Assembly (NCBI RefSeq): GCF_019924925.1
Contig: NC_067239.1
Location: 1,099,501 to 1,163,500 of the forward strand
Length of the DNA: 64,000 bases
Reading direction: 5' to 3'
Source of the DNA: Ctenopharyngodon idella
Lineage: Eukaryota > Chordata > Actinopteri > Cypriniformes > Xenocyprididae
A program made the translations under genes and the position numbers. The first letter of the stretch is position 1, and each line of letters begins with the position of its first letter. Under the pieces are notes generated by a model that ran no database searches, was not told the origin of the DNA, and worked only from the letters and a program-made list of their open reading frames with translations. Below, piece after piece: positions 53,992 to 62,930 of the stretch.

Positions 53992-56900
53992 CATCTAGTG
54001 ACTTGGGGTGCAACGGTTGTCTGTAAAAAAATCAAACCATACCATTCTCCACTTACGGTTCGGCATGCACTTTAACCGCGGTTCATCTCGAATGACGACG
54101 CATCTATAAAATGGTTTGTTGAAAATAGCAACATGTAAAACAGACAGACAGAGTTTGGATAATGTATATTTCAGTTGATGGATATGCATTCTGGCTTCCC
54201 AATATGTTACAACAGCGATGATCAAAAAGTGTGAACAAAACAGTCACTCTTTGTAAACTTGGTTCACTGCAAGTGCCGTATGCTCAATATGAGCAGTCAT
54301 TTACACCGTCCTCACCCGAGTGTTGATAGAGCGCAAGCGCTGAACAGCACACATTGCTATCTGTGTTTAAACTAAACTCATTTAAGCCTTGATAATTTAA
54401 ACATTCAAGAGCAAGACGCGAAAGAGAACTTGCGTGCTGTGAGAAAATTTGTGTGTGCTCATCCGAAGCGCGCATACGCTTATCTCAGACAGCTTGCAAA
54501 TATTGAGTTCTCTTTCAAGTCTTGTACTTGAACAGACAAATTCACAAAAAATTATCTCAACATGCCCATTTTGGCGAGTATCCTAGCAAACATAGTTGGT
54601 TATGTCTTAAATGAACGTATCAGTCGAGAAAGACAACGCATGTGTAACAGTATATGTACTGGATCCTGCATTATGTCTTAAAGGGAAAGATGCCTAATAT
54701 TCCTGGTAACACTTTATTTTAGGGTATTTTAACTAGTTGCTTATTAGCATGCATATTACTAGAATATTAGCTGCTTATTAGTAATTAATAAGCAAATATT
54801 AATGCCTTATTCTGCATGACCTTATTCTACATTCTTAATCCTACCCAATACCTAAACTTAACAACTAACTTACTAACTATTAATAAGCAGGAAATTAGGA
54901 GTTTATTGAGAGAAAAGTCGTAGTTAATAGTGAATATGTGTTCCCTATACTAAAGTGTTACCATATTCCTATATGCTGTCTGTGTTTTTAATGTTAATCA
55001 AACAACAAATGACAAAGAAATTACTCACTGCTCTTGACTGAATAGCTTTTGTAACTAATGATTAATCTGTATTTAATTTATACACTGAAGATAATATGCA
55101 GTGTTATTTTATATTTGATTACTTTATTCATTTTCTGTACCTGAAAACTACTATTAGATAGGGTTAGGTTAGGGTTAGGTTATTTTATTAAAGGGAATTT
55201 TGGTAAAGGGAAAATGATTTCCTGCATTTACAACACCCTCCAGGCCACCCAATTACCTGCTATATCTTCAGTCAAAAGTTTATGGGAGGAAGAATTGGGG
55301 TCAGAGATTTCTAATGAGTTATGGGCAGATAGCCTGGAAGAAATTAACAGGTGTTCTATAAACTCCAGACATTGTCTCATTCAGTTCAAAATCTTGCATA
55401 GATTACACTACTCTAAAACAAAACTATCCAGAATATTTCTAGGTGTCTCCCCAAAATGTGACAAATGCAAGACGGCTGACGCGACCCTGCTTCACAGTTA
55501 TGCATTATGTCCTAGTCTTCAAGACTTTTTGTGTAAGATTTTAAGTGTCATCTCTGAAATCACTAATCAACCTATTGGACCAGATGAGTTTTAATTGAGT
55601 TTGGTGTTTGAAGACATGAGCTCTGTTTGACCAAGTCTCAACAACAGTTCCTTACATGCTAAAACATGAGAACCCTTTATAAGGTATTTAGAGGGAGGAG
55701 GCAGAAGAGACTTGGAGGAAAGGGATGTTGACTTAATTTGAGTTAGCTCTAAAGGTGATGATACACGGGGCAACTTTTTGAGCAATGTTGCCGGAAAAAT
55801 GTTGCTTGGGCACTTTCCCATTGAGAATGAGCAACACATTTATATCTGGATACTTTAGATCGGTCGTGGGTAATTTTTTGAGATCCTCCAATCAGAATGC
55901 TAGCAGCCGATCACGTGACTGGCTTGGAGATTTCAGAAAAAATTCAAATAAGATGGCGGCCTCTCAGCAGCAGTGGAGCGAAGAAAAGGAGAGTGAACTT
56001 ATATCTTTTTATGCTAAGTTGTCATGTGTCAACTCAAAACAGGGATTTTACCTCATTTAATGCTTAAAATACCAACAGGTGTCCAATTTAATGTGTGATC
56101 GTTGCAATTTAGCCATAGAATGTTTTCAGTTAAATACTAAATAGATGCATTCTGTTTCACGTCTGTAGTGGCGAAGGCTGTAGGGCCAATGGCACATGAA
56201 TGTAGCTTTCGACGCTGTCGACGCGGGTTTGAATCTGCCTTTTGCCAAGCTCACTCTTCTCCCTTTTCCTATCACAAATCAGATTGGAAAGGCATTTATA
56301 TTTAATAAAAACGAAGAAAATATTTGAAAAGTTGAAATACAGTGCCTAACAAGTGTTTATAATAAAGTATTAATGATAATTAATGCTATTTCATGCATTC
56401 TGACAAAGCCCAGTTCGACACTGGATTTACAGATAGTTTGAAACTAAAAGATGGAGCGGTCGCAGCAGTAATGATCCCCATCATGAGAACCACAGGTGGT
56501 AAAACTGCTTCAAATGTCTGTTTTGTTGGCAGTCAGCACGTAAGTGCATATAATGTAAACAACACGAATGTAGTGAATTCATAAATTCATTATTCATCAT
56601 TCACTATACGCTATATTCATTATAGTGATTCAAAAGTTATAATGCGATGGTGTATTGTGTGTGTTTAAATACATTTGTTTAGCTGACCATTGATAGCTTG
56701 CAGACGATCGCTACGCAAAAAGCTGCACATGCTCGTCACTCTTTAGCTTCCCCACGGCACGCCTCCAGGAGCTTGGCTTGGTTTTCGGAAAGACTCGGTA
56801 CAGCGTATGTATCTTTTATAAATATGATAAAACTAAAGACTTTTCGGTGATATGAAGGATGCTATACTACTCTATAGGTACTCAAGATTAACATGAGATT

Positions 56901-58465
56901 GGCAGAAACTGTGTGTGATAAAGTGCAAGAGGGCCGTTCAAATCTTAATCAGGGATTGCGCTGCATCTTGTGGAAAACAGCAGATTTTTTTTTTTTTTTT
57001 TGCTAATAACAGTTTGTTTTATGGGGAAAACCTAACACAACATAAAATTGTTATTTTTAATAGAACTTAACTGAAATTTTTGCTGTAATTCGTTCTGAAT
57101 TATGGACCAAAGCGTGTTCATATTATTAACATCTTTAATGAGGTTACTGCATTGTCTTAATTTTACATTGCAAACAATGATCTCTCTATTCAAACCTGCA
57201 ATAATTAATAAGTTTAACTGTCCCACGACTTTATGTAGGCCTGTGTTGAAAATGTTTAGGCCAATTTAAAGAGTACCGTGCTGACATGCGGGGAAAAAAA
57301 TAAACCGCATGTTTTATTGGGATATTTCGTCGCTGCATTTTAATTGGACTGTAGTTTAATTTTGGCTACCTTTTAGCCTATTTTTTCGTTTCTTTGTTTT
57401 TCAAATAATAAGAACGAATTAATAGCCTAATGTTCTCACATTTAGTAGGCTACATTTTAATAAAAAGTGATCAACAGGTCCTTAATTAATTTACAAAGGG
57501 ACGATTTAAGGCTATTGCTGGAACATATGCACTTATACGTTAAATTATAGCCTATAAATGTACTGCTGCCCAATGCTCTACCACTCCACTATGAGTTGAC
57601 TTTCCGCGAAATGAACCAAAAGAGAAAATCTCTTTTCCAGCAGTAACAGCTCATCTGCACACACAAAAGAGGAGCGCTCTTCATTCCTCTCACTTCGCAA
57701 TAGTAAAAATGAAAATAATCAATGCATTGCACAGAATTTGTTGAGGAAATTTCTGGCACTGACTGTGAGATATGATGGTCTTGTGGTGTATTTTTTTGTT
57801 TATTAAGGTGCAAGAGGGCCGTTCAAATCTTGATCAGGGATCACACTGCATTTTGTGGAAAACCATCTGGACCTCTTGGACCTTTAATTTAATACCCCTG
57901 TTATAGATGTTTCCCTCTTCTTGTGTTCAGGGGCCTGTGATCTCACACTGGATCCAATCACAGCAGACACTTGTCTCATTCTGTCTGAGGAGAACAGGAA
58001 GGTGATGCGTGTGAAAGAGAATCAGCCGTATCCTGATCATCCAGAGAGATTTGATGAGTATCCTCAGGTTCTGTGTGGAGAGAGACTGACTGGACGCTGT
58101 TACTGGGAGGCTGAATGGAGCAAACGTGCTGTTATATCAGTGACATATAAAGGAATCAGCAGGAAAGGAGAAAGGCATGACTGTATGTTTGGATTAAATG
58201 ACAAATCCTGGAGTCTGAACTGCTCTGATAAAAGATTCACTGTCTGTCACAATAAGAACAGGACTGTTATATCTGCCGTCCGTTTATCCTCTAAGAGAGC
58301 AGGAGTGTATGTGGACGTGTCGGCCGGCACTCTGTCCTTCTACAGCGTCTCTGACACACACACACTCACACACTTACACACATTCATCACCACATTCACT
58401 GAACCCCTCTATGCTGGATTTAGGCTTTATTACGATTCTTCAGTGTCTCTGTGTCAGATTAAATA

Positions 58466-58466
<1 letters not shown>
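37187..58466 (+). CDS. NLR gene B: FISNA-NACHT-LRR-B30.2 protein, complete model
   Basis: Eight coding exons by splice site and phase: 37187-37311, 37578-37700, 40442-42292, 46209-46382, 46485-46658, 50952-51122, 51202-51248, 57931-58466. They sum to 3201 nt, an in-frame 1066-residue protein. Order: two peptide-repeat exons (1-82), FISNA (about 105-180), NACHT with Walker A GIAGIGKT (204-211) and Walker B VVFIFDGLDES (275-285), winged-helix/HD region with FIHLSVQEFLAAFYV (about 506-520), three LRR exons (700-872), linker (873-888), B30.2 (889-1066). Fish NLRs of this type are cytosolic innate-immune sensors that oligomerise through NACHT. No death-fold (PYD or CARD) domain is visible at the N-terminus. 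No coding exon has a stop. Expression and true exon usage are inferred. Confidence 0.88.
37578..37700 (+). CDS. Gene B coding exon 2 (peptide repeat 2)
   Basis: 123-nt exon between TTCTCAG and CAG/GTGAGA, encoding LISRRRKSLRSSSAEPSCVS and then a SMNPPEFSDETVTSD-like tail. It is a duplicate of exon 1's peptide. Repeated exons of this kind occur at the N-terminus of several fish NLR groups. Function unknown. Confidence 0.82.
37760..40366 (+). pseudogene. L2-type LINE in the gene B intron before NACHT
   Basis: Nearly full-length but inactive. Endonuclease part (GLINARSICNKTFILNDFF, DILFLTETWAS, about 37,937-38,040; GRGGGVAMVF, 38,104), reverse transcriptase (LGPLLFNLYM, then YADD at 39,417-39,428) and C-terminal region (ITSRLDYCNSLYLGLP, ASLHWLLIHFRIQFKILLF, ending KSKLKTYLYSLAF at 40,201). 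Several stops, including one at 39,331-39,333 just before the GSILGPLL motif. The 3' tail is TTATT/TATAAATAAA-rich. It is in the sense orientation relative to gene B, 75 bases before the NACHT exon acceptor. Confidence 0.88.
40442..42292 (+). CDS. Gene B FISNA-NACHT exon
   Basis: 1851-nt exon, open throughout, acceptor TTGTTTCAG (exon starts 40,442; the alternative AG three bases on would hit TAG), donor TCT/GTGAGT. FISNA begins around NDELQRVKDRHKMSMKNKYE. The Walker A lysine and threonine (40,821-40,826) and the Walker B acidic residues are present. ITSRPAAANQIP is the sensor-1-like segment. The winged-helix part contains HIMCHIPVFCWISS. All core NACHT motifs look intact, so ATP binding is plausible. 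Confidence 0.96.
42293..43015 (+). other. Gene B intron after NACHT, first part
   Basis: AT-rich, no gene. A block at about 42,740-42,910 resembles an old transposon edge, but no terminal repeat could be paired. Confidence 0.4.
43016..43295. repeat. hAT-like repeat, second copy of the 3291 family
   Basis: Starts GGGGTGTAACAGTACACAG and runs through TTGCATAGGTCATATTTTTT. It matches 3291-3368 plus 3790-3960 with the intervening MITE absent, confirming that the 3369-3751 element is an insertion. Confidence 0.6.
43296..44420. pseudogene. Two Tc1-like elements, one nested, both broken
   Basis: 43,296-43,516 is the edge of one Tc1-like element in minus orientation (GRPRHINAHGERRLPRVVR and YNRRATVAQIAQEVNAG). 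From 43,517 a second, plus-strand Tc1 copy follows. Its N-terminal segment (MSTRAVARELNVHFSTISHL, about 43,622) is fused near 43,815-43,830 to the second catalytic part (MLQHDNARPHVARICTQFLE) and YSPDMLPIEHVWDA, so the middle of the transposase including the first Asp is deleted. Inverted CCACAATAAAAGGCCACTTT stretches lie at about 43,520 and 44,150. The outer right end is ACAAAATTATAAACGCAACA on the minus strand near 44,410. Confidence 0.75.
44421..46208 (+). other. Gene B intron, last part before LRR exons
   Basis: A TA/CA microsatellite at about 44,418-44,458; otherwise no recognised gene. The final ~210 bases match 13,231-13,447 of gene A. Confidence 0.5.
46209..46382 (+). CDS. Gene B LRR exon 1 (174 nt)
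   Basis: Acceptor TCTTCTAG, donor GAG/GTATTT. Encodes SGCNLTFWCCESLSSALQSS and LRELDLSYNNLQDS. It differs from the gene A counterpart at several residues, including the variable positions of the LxLxxN motif (LSYN versus LSNN). Confidence 0.92.
46485..46658 (+). CDS. Gene B LRR exon 2 (174 nt)
   Basis: Acceptor CTTTCAG, donor GAG/GTAATT. Encodes LTHCNLTSQCCESFSSVLQS and LRELDLSNNDLQDLGVKLLS. Counterpart of 14,008-14,181. Open only as part of the spliced frame. Confidence 0.92.
46659..47493 (+). other. Gene B intron, AT-rich part
   Basis: No gene recognised. The short open frame at 46,862-47,125 shows no domain. Confidence 0.4.
47494..48894. mobile_element. hAT-type non-autonomous element, copy 1
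   Basis: Ends TAGGGCTGTCAAGTGATTAA and (right) TTTAAATCGACAGCCCTA, flanked by a perfect 8-bp duplication GTAAATAG (47,486-47,493 and 48,895-48,902). No transposase. It contains a nested MITE (47,605-47,861) and an internal ~170-bp palindrome (about 48,273-48,440). A second copy in inverted orientation is at 52,747-53,877. Confidence 0.88.
47605..47861. mobile_element. hAT-type MITE, GGTAACACTTTA family, copy 2 (nested)
   Basis: 257 bp from TGTAACACTTTAGTGTAGGG to AAAGTGTTACC. Flanks GAAATTAC and AAAATTAC are a near-perfect 8-bp duplication. Inserted in the larger hAT element. Confidence 0.8.
48903..49239. other. Gene B intron spacer
   Basis: No gene seen; an A-run and a TA-run near 49,208-49,240. 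Confidence 0.4.
49240..49990. repeat. Tc1/mariner-type terminal fragment with a 31-base C run
   Basis: Begins CAGTGGCAAGAAAAAGTATG, a terminus style of fish Tc1-type MITEs. 49,868-49,898 is an uninterrupted run of 31 C. No opposite terminus found. The short open frame over the C run is an artefact of the repeat. Confidence 0.5.
49991..50951 (+). other. Gene B intron, end part
   Basis: No gene. The last ~300 bases match the gene A intron at 15,500-15,799. Confidence 0.55.
50952..51122 (+). CDS. Gene B LRR exon 3 (171 nt)
   Basis: Same bases as gene A 15,800-15,970. Acceptor CTGTAG, donor CAA/GTGTGT. Encodes SGCMVTEEGCGFVSSALSS and LRELDLSYNHPGD. Confidence 0.93.
51202..51248 (+). CDS. Gene B linker exon (47 nt)
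   Basis: Encodes NVDHGEEIRITAGLRK between TTTATAG and GTAGGT. Differs from gene A at two residues (EEI for GES). Joins LRR exon 3 to B30.2 in frame. Confidence 0.85.
51249..52037 (+). other. Gene B intron with hAT-interior similarity
   Basis: Short CA run at about 51,257-51,279. From about 51,540 similarity to the hAT interior at 26,930-27,720 and 54,400-55,150 is visible. No gene. Confidence 0.45.
52038..52289. mobile_element. MITE with CACCGTGTCTAC termini
   Basis: About 252 bp with ends ACACCGTGTCTACACCAGAC and GTGTAGACACGGTG. The direct repeat TAAAGCA flanks it (52,031-52,037 and 52,290-52,296). The related sequence at 27,715-27,740 has the same flanks without the element. The terminus resembles the Harbinger-type MITE at 2311, but the 7-8 bp duplication differs, so the class is uncertain. 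Confidence 0.75.
52747..53877. mobile_element. hAT-type non-autonomous element, copy 2 (inverted)
   Basis: Ends TAGGGCAGTCGATTTAACGC and CACTTGACAGCCCTA with a perfect 8-bp duplication CTTTTTAC (52,739-52,746 and 53,878-53,885). Opposite orientation to 47,494-48,894. Holds the same internal palindrome at about 53,208-53,392. No transposase. Confidence 0.88.
54004..55150. mobile_element. hAT remnant interior with nested MITE
   Basis: Starts near GGGGTGCAACGGTTG and continues with sequence related to 26,930-27,720 and 51,540-52,300. No transposase frame. Interrupted by the MITE at 54,705-54,962. A CA run lies just before it at about 53,953-53,985. Confidence 0.45.
54705..54962. mobile_element. 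hAT-type MITE, GGTAACACTTTA family, copy 3
   Basis: 258 bp with ends GGTAACACTTTA and TAAAGTGTTACC and a perfect 8-bp duplication ATATTCCT (54,697-54,704 and 54,963-54,970). Inverted relative to copies 1 and 2. Confidence 0.88.
55200..55620 (+). pseudogene. L1-type LINE, C-terminal region fragment
   Basis: 55,214-55,594 encodes SLWEEELGSEISNELWADSL, IQFKILHRLHYSKTKLSRIF and a cysteine segment CDKCKTADATLLHSYALCP, the region after the reverse transcriptase in L1-type ORF2. 5'-truncated; a stop after GPDEF. Confidence 0.75.
55755..56060 (+). mobile_element. Possible Harbinger-type element edge with Myb/MADF start
   Basis: Starts near GATACACGGGGCAACTTTTT. At 55,952 an ATG opens MAASQQQWSEEKESELISFY, which resembles the start of Myb/MADF-like accessory proteins of Harbinger-type transposons, and then runs out. 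No right terminus found. Confidence 0.4.
56160..56300 (+). repeat. tRNA-derived SINE fragment
   Basis: A box A-like TGGCGAAGGCTGTAGGG (about 56,169) and a box B-like GGGTTTGAATCT (about 56,225) are spaced as in a pol III promoter. They are followed by CTCACTCTTCTCCCTTTTCC, shared in inverted orientation with 59,265-59,400 and 24,040-24,125. Confidence 0.65.
56301..57930 (+). other. Gene B intron before B30.2
   Basis: No gene recognised. The last ~110 bases (from about 57,820) match gene A around 21,415-21,479 and contain the TTGTGTTCAG acceptor. Confidence 0.45.
57931..58466 (+). CDS. Gene B B30.2 (PRY-SPRY) exon
   Basis: Final coding exon ending at TAA 58,464-58,466. PRY: CDLTLDPITADTCLILSEEN; then RFDEYPQVLCGERLTGRCYW, WEAEW, and GVYVDVSAGTLSFYSV. 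About 178 codons. Compared with gene A it differs mostly in the middle (KRAVISVTYKG versus SVDISVAYTG; KRFTVCHNKN versus AGFTVWHNNN), the parts expected to form variable loops. A coding CA-rich tract (THTLTHLHTF) is kept in both. Confidence 0.94.
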
Positions 58467-58496
<30 letters not shown>

Positions 58497-59148
58497 TTTG
58501 TAAATCCTCTAACATCCACATGCACACAGAGTCATCAAATCTCACATAGTTACAGTTTTATTAATTCATTTTTAATTAATGTTTTTTCATCATTATGTAG
58601 AAGTTAGAAATCTACATCAGACATTTATCTGTATAGGTAAAAAAACCATATAAATATTATGAGGTTGCTTTAATAATTATATTGTAAGCTGATCATCAGA
58701 TGTAATAACAGTACATTTGTGATTGATTTAATCATGAATCGGTTTATGAATGATTGATGTGAACTGATGACAGTATGAATAATCATGAATGTAATGAGAG
58801 ATCAGCAGAATGAAACAGGCTGAATTCACTCAGAATAAATCACGTCTTCTGATAGTGTGCTTTATTTTTCCACGCACTCTGATTTAGCAGCGATTCACTA
58901 AATGAATTCTGCAGATCAGGTGACGGTACAAACACTCACAGTATCGCTGCTGAACACAGTTTATCACGGTGTAAATCCAGTCTTTCAGGAGCTTCAGAGC
59001 TCAATCTGCTGCCTTGATCACTAGAAAATCTTCATCAGCATCTCTTCTTTTGAAATAATTGTCTTTTATCCTTTATTATGTCTCCACGAGCACAACAGCT
59101 TTATATGACAGGAGCAACACAAATCTCTGTGCCTCAGACTGACTAAAA
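58467..59148 (+). other. 3' flank of gene B
   Basis: Matches 22,043-22,653. A CA run follows the stop (about 58,468-58,495). Probable 3' UTR, poly(A) site not fixed. Confidence 0.6.
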
Positions 59149-59776
59149 TATCTCTGTAATCATAAATCATTACCTCCTCTACATCTATTTCTAACCCTAC
59201 CTGATAAACACTTTATTCCCACTGTTAAATACAAATTAGGCCCTTTATTTTATCTTTATTTAAAGTAAGCATCTCTCCGAGCTGATATGCGATGGGAAAA
59301 GGGAGAAGAATGAGTTCGGATACAGGTGGATTTGAACCCAGGTCGGTCGGATCAGAGTAAATAGCTTCTGCCGACAAGGTGGGATATTTACTCTTTTGGT
59401 GTAAATAAACACTCCATTCTACATTTGTTATTTACTTCATAAGTATTAAGAATGAGGATTAAAAAAATACTGTTTATTCTAAATATTTTAGATCAAAAAT
59501 AAAATACTGTAGAGCTTGACATTAACTATGTATATTAATTATACAAATGCCCATAGTATTTTAAGAAGTTATTAATTTAATAATAAATTTTAGAAATCAC
59601 AATTTTAAATGATGAGGTTCATCATATATTCAGGTTTTCCAAGACTGGGGGGAAAAGCCTTGTTTAAAAATTTGGGATTTAAACACACAAATACAGACAC
59701 AGTCACATGACTTTAGACTAATGAAAATAGTTTCAGCTCATGTAATCCCAGTGACAGACTTTGCGGTTCACATTCA
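59149..59776. other. Duplicated flank with empty Tc1 site and SINE
   Basis: TA at 59,149-59,150 is the unoccupied counterpart of the Tc1 insertion at 22,656. A minus-strand tRNA-derived SINE lies at about 59,265-59,400. The rest matches 23,878-24,435. Confidence 0.6.
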
Positions 59777-61110
59777 ATCCAAAACATTATTTTATTTATA
59801 ACACATCTGTTCTCAAATACACAAATACTCAAAAAGCATCTATTTTGTCTGGTGTATAGAGATGTTGATCAACACAGCACAAGCACACATCATATAGGAT
59901 TTCTGTGGTCAGTAATCAAGATCATATTAAACATTATATTGATCATCACAAGTATAATCCATCCATCATCCTCTAAACTTATACAATGCGTCGGTGTGTG
60001 GTTGTGATTGCTTTTTAAAATTAAAAAGTCATGAGTAAACAGTCTTTTTACATTTTCTTGATCCTCTAGTGCGTTTAGCTTGCTGTATATGTTTCTTCCT
60101 TCAAACAAACAGCTGCTCCACATGAACTGCTGTCTGTCTGTAGCTGTGAGGTCTGTCACATACTTTCATGAGGAACCTGAAACACTTTCTGTTCATCAAA
60201 CACCTTTTGTCAAGAAGAAAAAAGTTTATAGAATTCTGCTGCAATGCCATCGTTGCCATAGTGACTTGTTGAGATGTTTTATAGCATCAGCTTCTTCTTC
60301 TAAGAGTAAATCTGGATCACAGCAGTCTATTTCTGTTGCACTAATTGAATTTACATGTTTTAGGGAATCCAGAAAGGAAGTATTTATAAAGATGAGAATA
60401 AAAGTGATGAGAAAAGTGAGAGAGAGCTTGATAATCATCAGTGACAAGAACATTCATGTTCAGCTGGTGAATTGTGTTATGTTTACCACACTGTCTTTCA
60501 AGATTGAAGAAATATGAGGGATTTAGTTACCTTTTTCCAACCACTTAACTCTGGATCTGACAAAGGCCCTTCTGCTTTACGTTTGTAGATCTCATTCAGA
60601 TCAATTCACATTTATTTGTATAGTGGTTTTCAAAATACATATCGTTTCAAAGCAGCTTTAAAGAAAATGCATGTGTCTACATTACAGTTTAGAGTGATCT
60701 GTTATCAGAGGTGACTGTGTCCAAGTAATGTATTTCAGCAAATCACACATTTAGGTAAAATAATGTATTAATATTAGGCAGAAACAATGAGCTCATTGAA
60801 GTATAAATGAAAAATAAAGCTTTTTTTTCTTTTCTTTTTTTTTAACAACGCCTCTCAACCCCCTGGTATTAAGTAAAACAAGTGATAAAGACACAAAACA
60901 AATAGTCCAGAACAGATTAGTGTTCAGTATATAAACAAGAACAAAGTATGTCATTTGTCGAGCCTCATCACTTACAACAACAACAACAGAAAGTCTCTTT
61001 AAGAGTTCTGTGAAGAGTTCATGTTACAAACTCTATGAGCTTCTACCAGCAGCTCGAGCAAAACTCAACTTAAATAAAACATTACTGAAGGGTCTGGAGT
61101 CTGAAGAAAA
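59777..61110. other. Segment present only in the gene B unit
   Basis: About 1.3 kb lying between two sequences that are adjacent at 24,435 in the gene A unit. Near 60,597-60,680 is a widespread teleost repeat (TATTTGTATAGTGGTTTTCA). The overlapping frames at 60,080-60,517 and 60,226-60,453 show no domain. Confidence 0.5.
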
Positions 61111-61840
61111 ACTTGAGAACCATCATCTGTGCAGAGAAAAGGAGATTAAGACCAAACAGATTCATATCTTGATTTCTCCTTCTCCTTGAATAAATGCTGC
61201 AGCTCCCGTGAAGAAAGCCGTTTCCCAGCATCCCGTGTCTTGGAGTGTCTCTCTCCATCAGCTTTAGAGAAGTCTTCATGAAAAGAAATCCATTATCTTG
61301 GACACAGGCAGAAGTCTTCGCCTGCTTCCACATTTCATTTCTCATCATTGGCGATGTAAACTGAAGAATAATGTGTCGTGGATGGGAATCAGCCGAGCTC
61401 TTCTTGTCCAGTCGATGTGTGATATCAATCATTCCCGAGAGACGCTCTGATCCTTCATGAAAACAGCTTAGCAGATCTTGATGGGCTGCAGAAGCACATT
61501 TTCATCCTTATCCTCTGAAACACCAAACAATCTTCCACCGTCTGCGGTAAGATTCAATCTCATCCATTCGCTGTTCAAGCATTTTAACTTGCTTTTCCAA
61601 AGACCCTCCATCTTACACATCTTGTTCTCCGTCTCTTTCATTTCAGAAAAGCAACATCAATGTTCTTGCTCCGCTCATCAATCCTCTCAGTATTGCCACT
61701 CATCAACTTCTCAATGCTATCAGAGCTTTCGTTGATATGCTGGACAGTGTGTCGATAATGTCAGGGTTAGAAGAAGCTCTTAACAGATTCATTGTTTTCT
61801 TGTTCGCTGCAGGTGAACGTTTCACAATTGTCCGGATCCA
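61111..61840 (-). pseudogene. L1-type ORF1 protein remnant, copy 2
   Basis: Minus-strand paralogue of 24,420-25,130: THRLDKKSSADSHPRHIILQ, MRNEMWKQAKTSACVQDNGF, with a deletion that removes the LQPFVKQTRDAGKRL part, and a helical region around 61,640-61,740. Broken by stops. The two copies diverge beyond about 61,815 (25,150 in copy 1). Confidence 0.6.
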
Positions 61841-62930
61841 CCGAAGACAACGATCACGTGTGTTTCCTGTTTATTCTGACACATTCAGCTCAGCTGATGC
61901 TCACAAATTCCTGCCTTTTATTATTATTAAAAATCTTTTCATGTCATTTTAATGTTATATTGTGTAATGTTTATCAAAATAAAACTGATAAAAAAATATA
62001 TAAACCCACTTTATTGGTATTTAAATAGTAAAGGCTTATGTTGAACTTTATTCTTGTACATTTAGGTGCTGTGTCAGGCAAAGTAATGCATGAAAAGTGT
62101 TTCTATTTTTACTCATGACAATGAACAAAAAAAATCACTATTTATCAAATAAAAAGTCTGTCTAGTGCTGATATATTCACTCTGTATGTAAATAAAAGTC
62201 AATTATTATTCTTTATTATACCATTAGGTAGGCCTAACTAATTTAAGGTCATCAGCTTAATCTCTTTATTACAGACACAATTATACCTGCTGAAATACAA
62301 CAGAAAAACACTCCACCACACTCCACTTTAGACAGATTCATAATGTTCTCGTAGAAAACTCTTCCCAAACACCCTGTGTTTCAGATCAAGGCATATATGT
62401 TAATATGCTATATTTTTACTATAAAACTCTTACTACAAACATGTCTTCTAATATCTTCTATTGTTGTGTATACCGAGCTGCAACGGACACATTTGTGAAT
62501 GACTTTACTTGGACCCATTGTGCAAGCTGTCTCTTTAATACCGTGTGGTTTATATTCATGTTCATGTTCATGTTGCTGCTGATTGGGCTGACATTTTTGA
62601 CACACCCACCAAACGAGAGAAAACATATCTCAAACCCTGTTGCACACCGTTGCACACCGTTTCCAGGAAACATGTCAACCCAGAAACCATAGCAAAACGT
62701 TGCGCATTGGTTTGAGCTTGAACATGCCCCAGAGTTCGCGCAGCCGCTCTTGAGATGCTGCACAGAATGCACAGTGTAACATAATTAGTCTGGTGCAACT
62801 TCACACATCCAACAAGGTGCATGGAATAAAAGATGAGTTATTTTGGAACAAAATCAGCAACACTTGTGGCATGGAGGGATCAGAAATAAACAAAAAACTG
62901 GAGCTAAAGATCAAAACTTTATTTTGCCAA
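61841..62930. other. Intergenic stretch
   Basis: No supported gene. At 62,480-62,790 is a repeat-like block (TTGCACACCGTTGCACACCG, 62,640-62,659; AACATGCCCCAGAG, 62,721) with several overlapping short frames on both strands, none resembling a protein family. Confidence 0.4.

Noticed and set aside
56160..56300. Possible tRNA gene
   Set aside because: Box A/B-like motifs are present but the cloverleaf stems do not form convincingly and the tail is shared with other dispersed copies, so it is a SINE.
60080..60517. 145-residue frame downstream of gene B
   Set aside because: No recognisable domain, overlaps an opposite-strand frame, and the segment is missing from the gene A unit.
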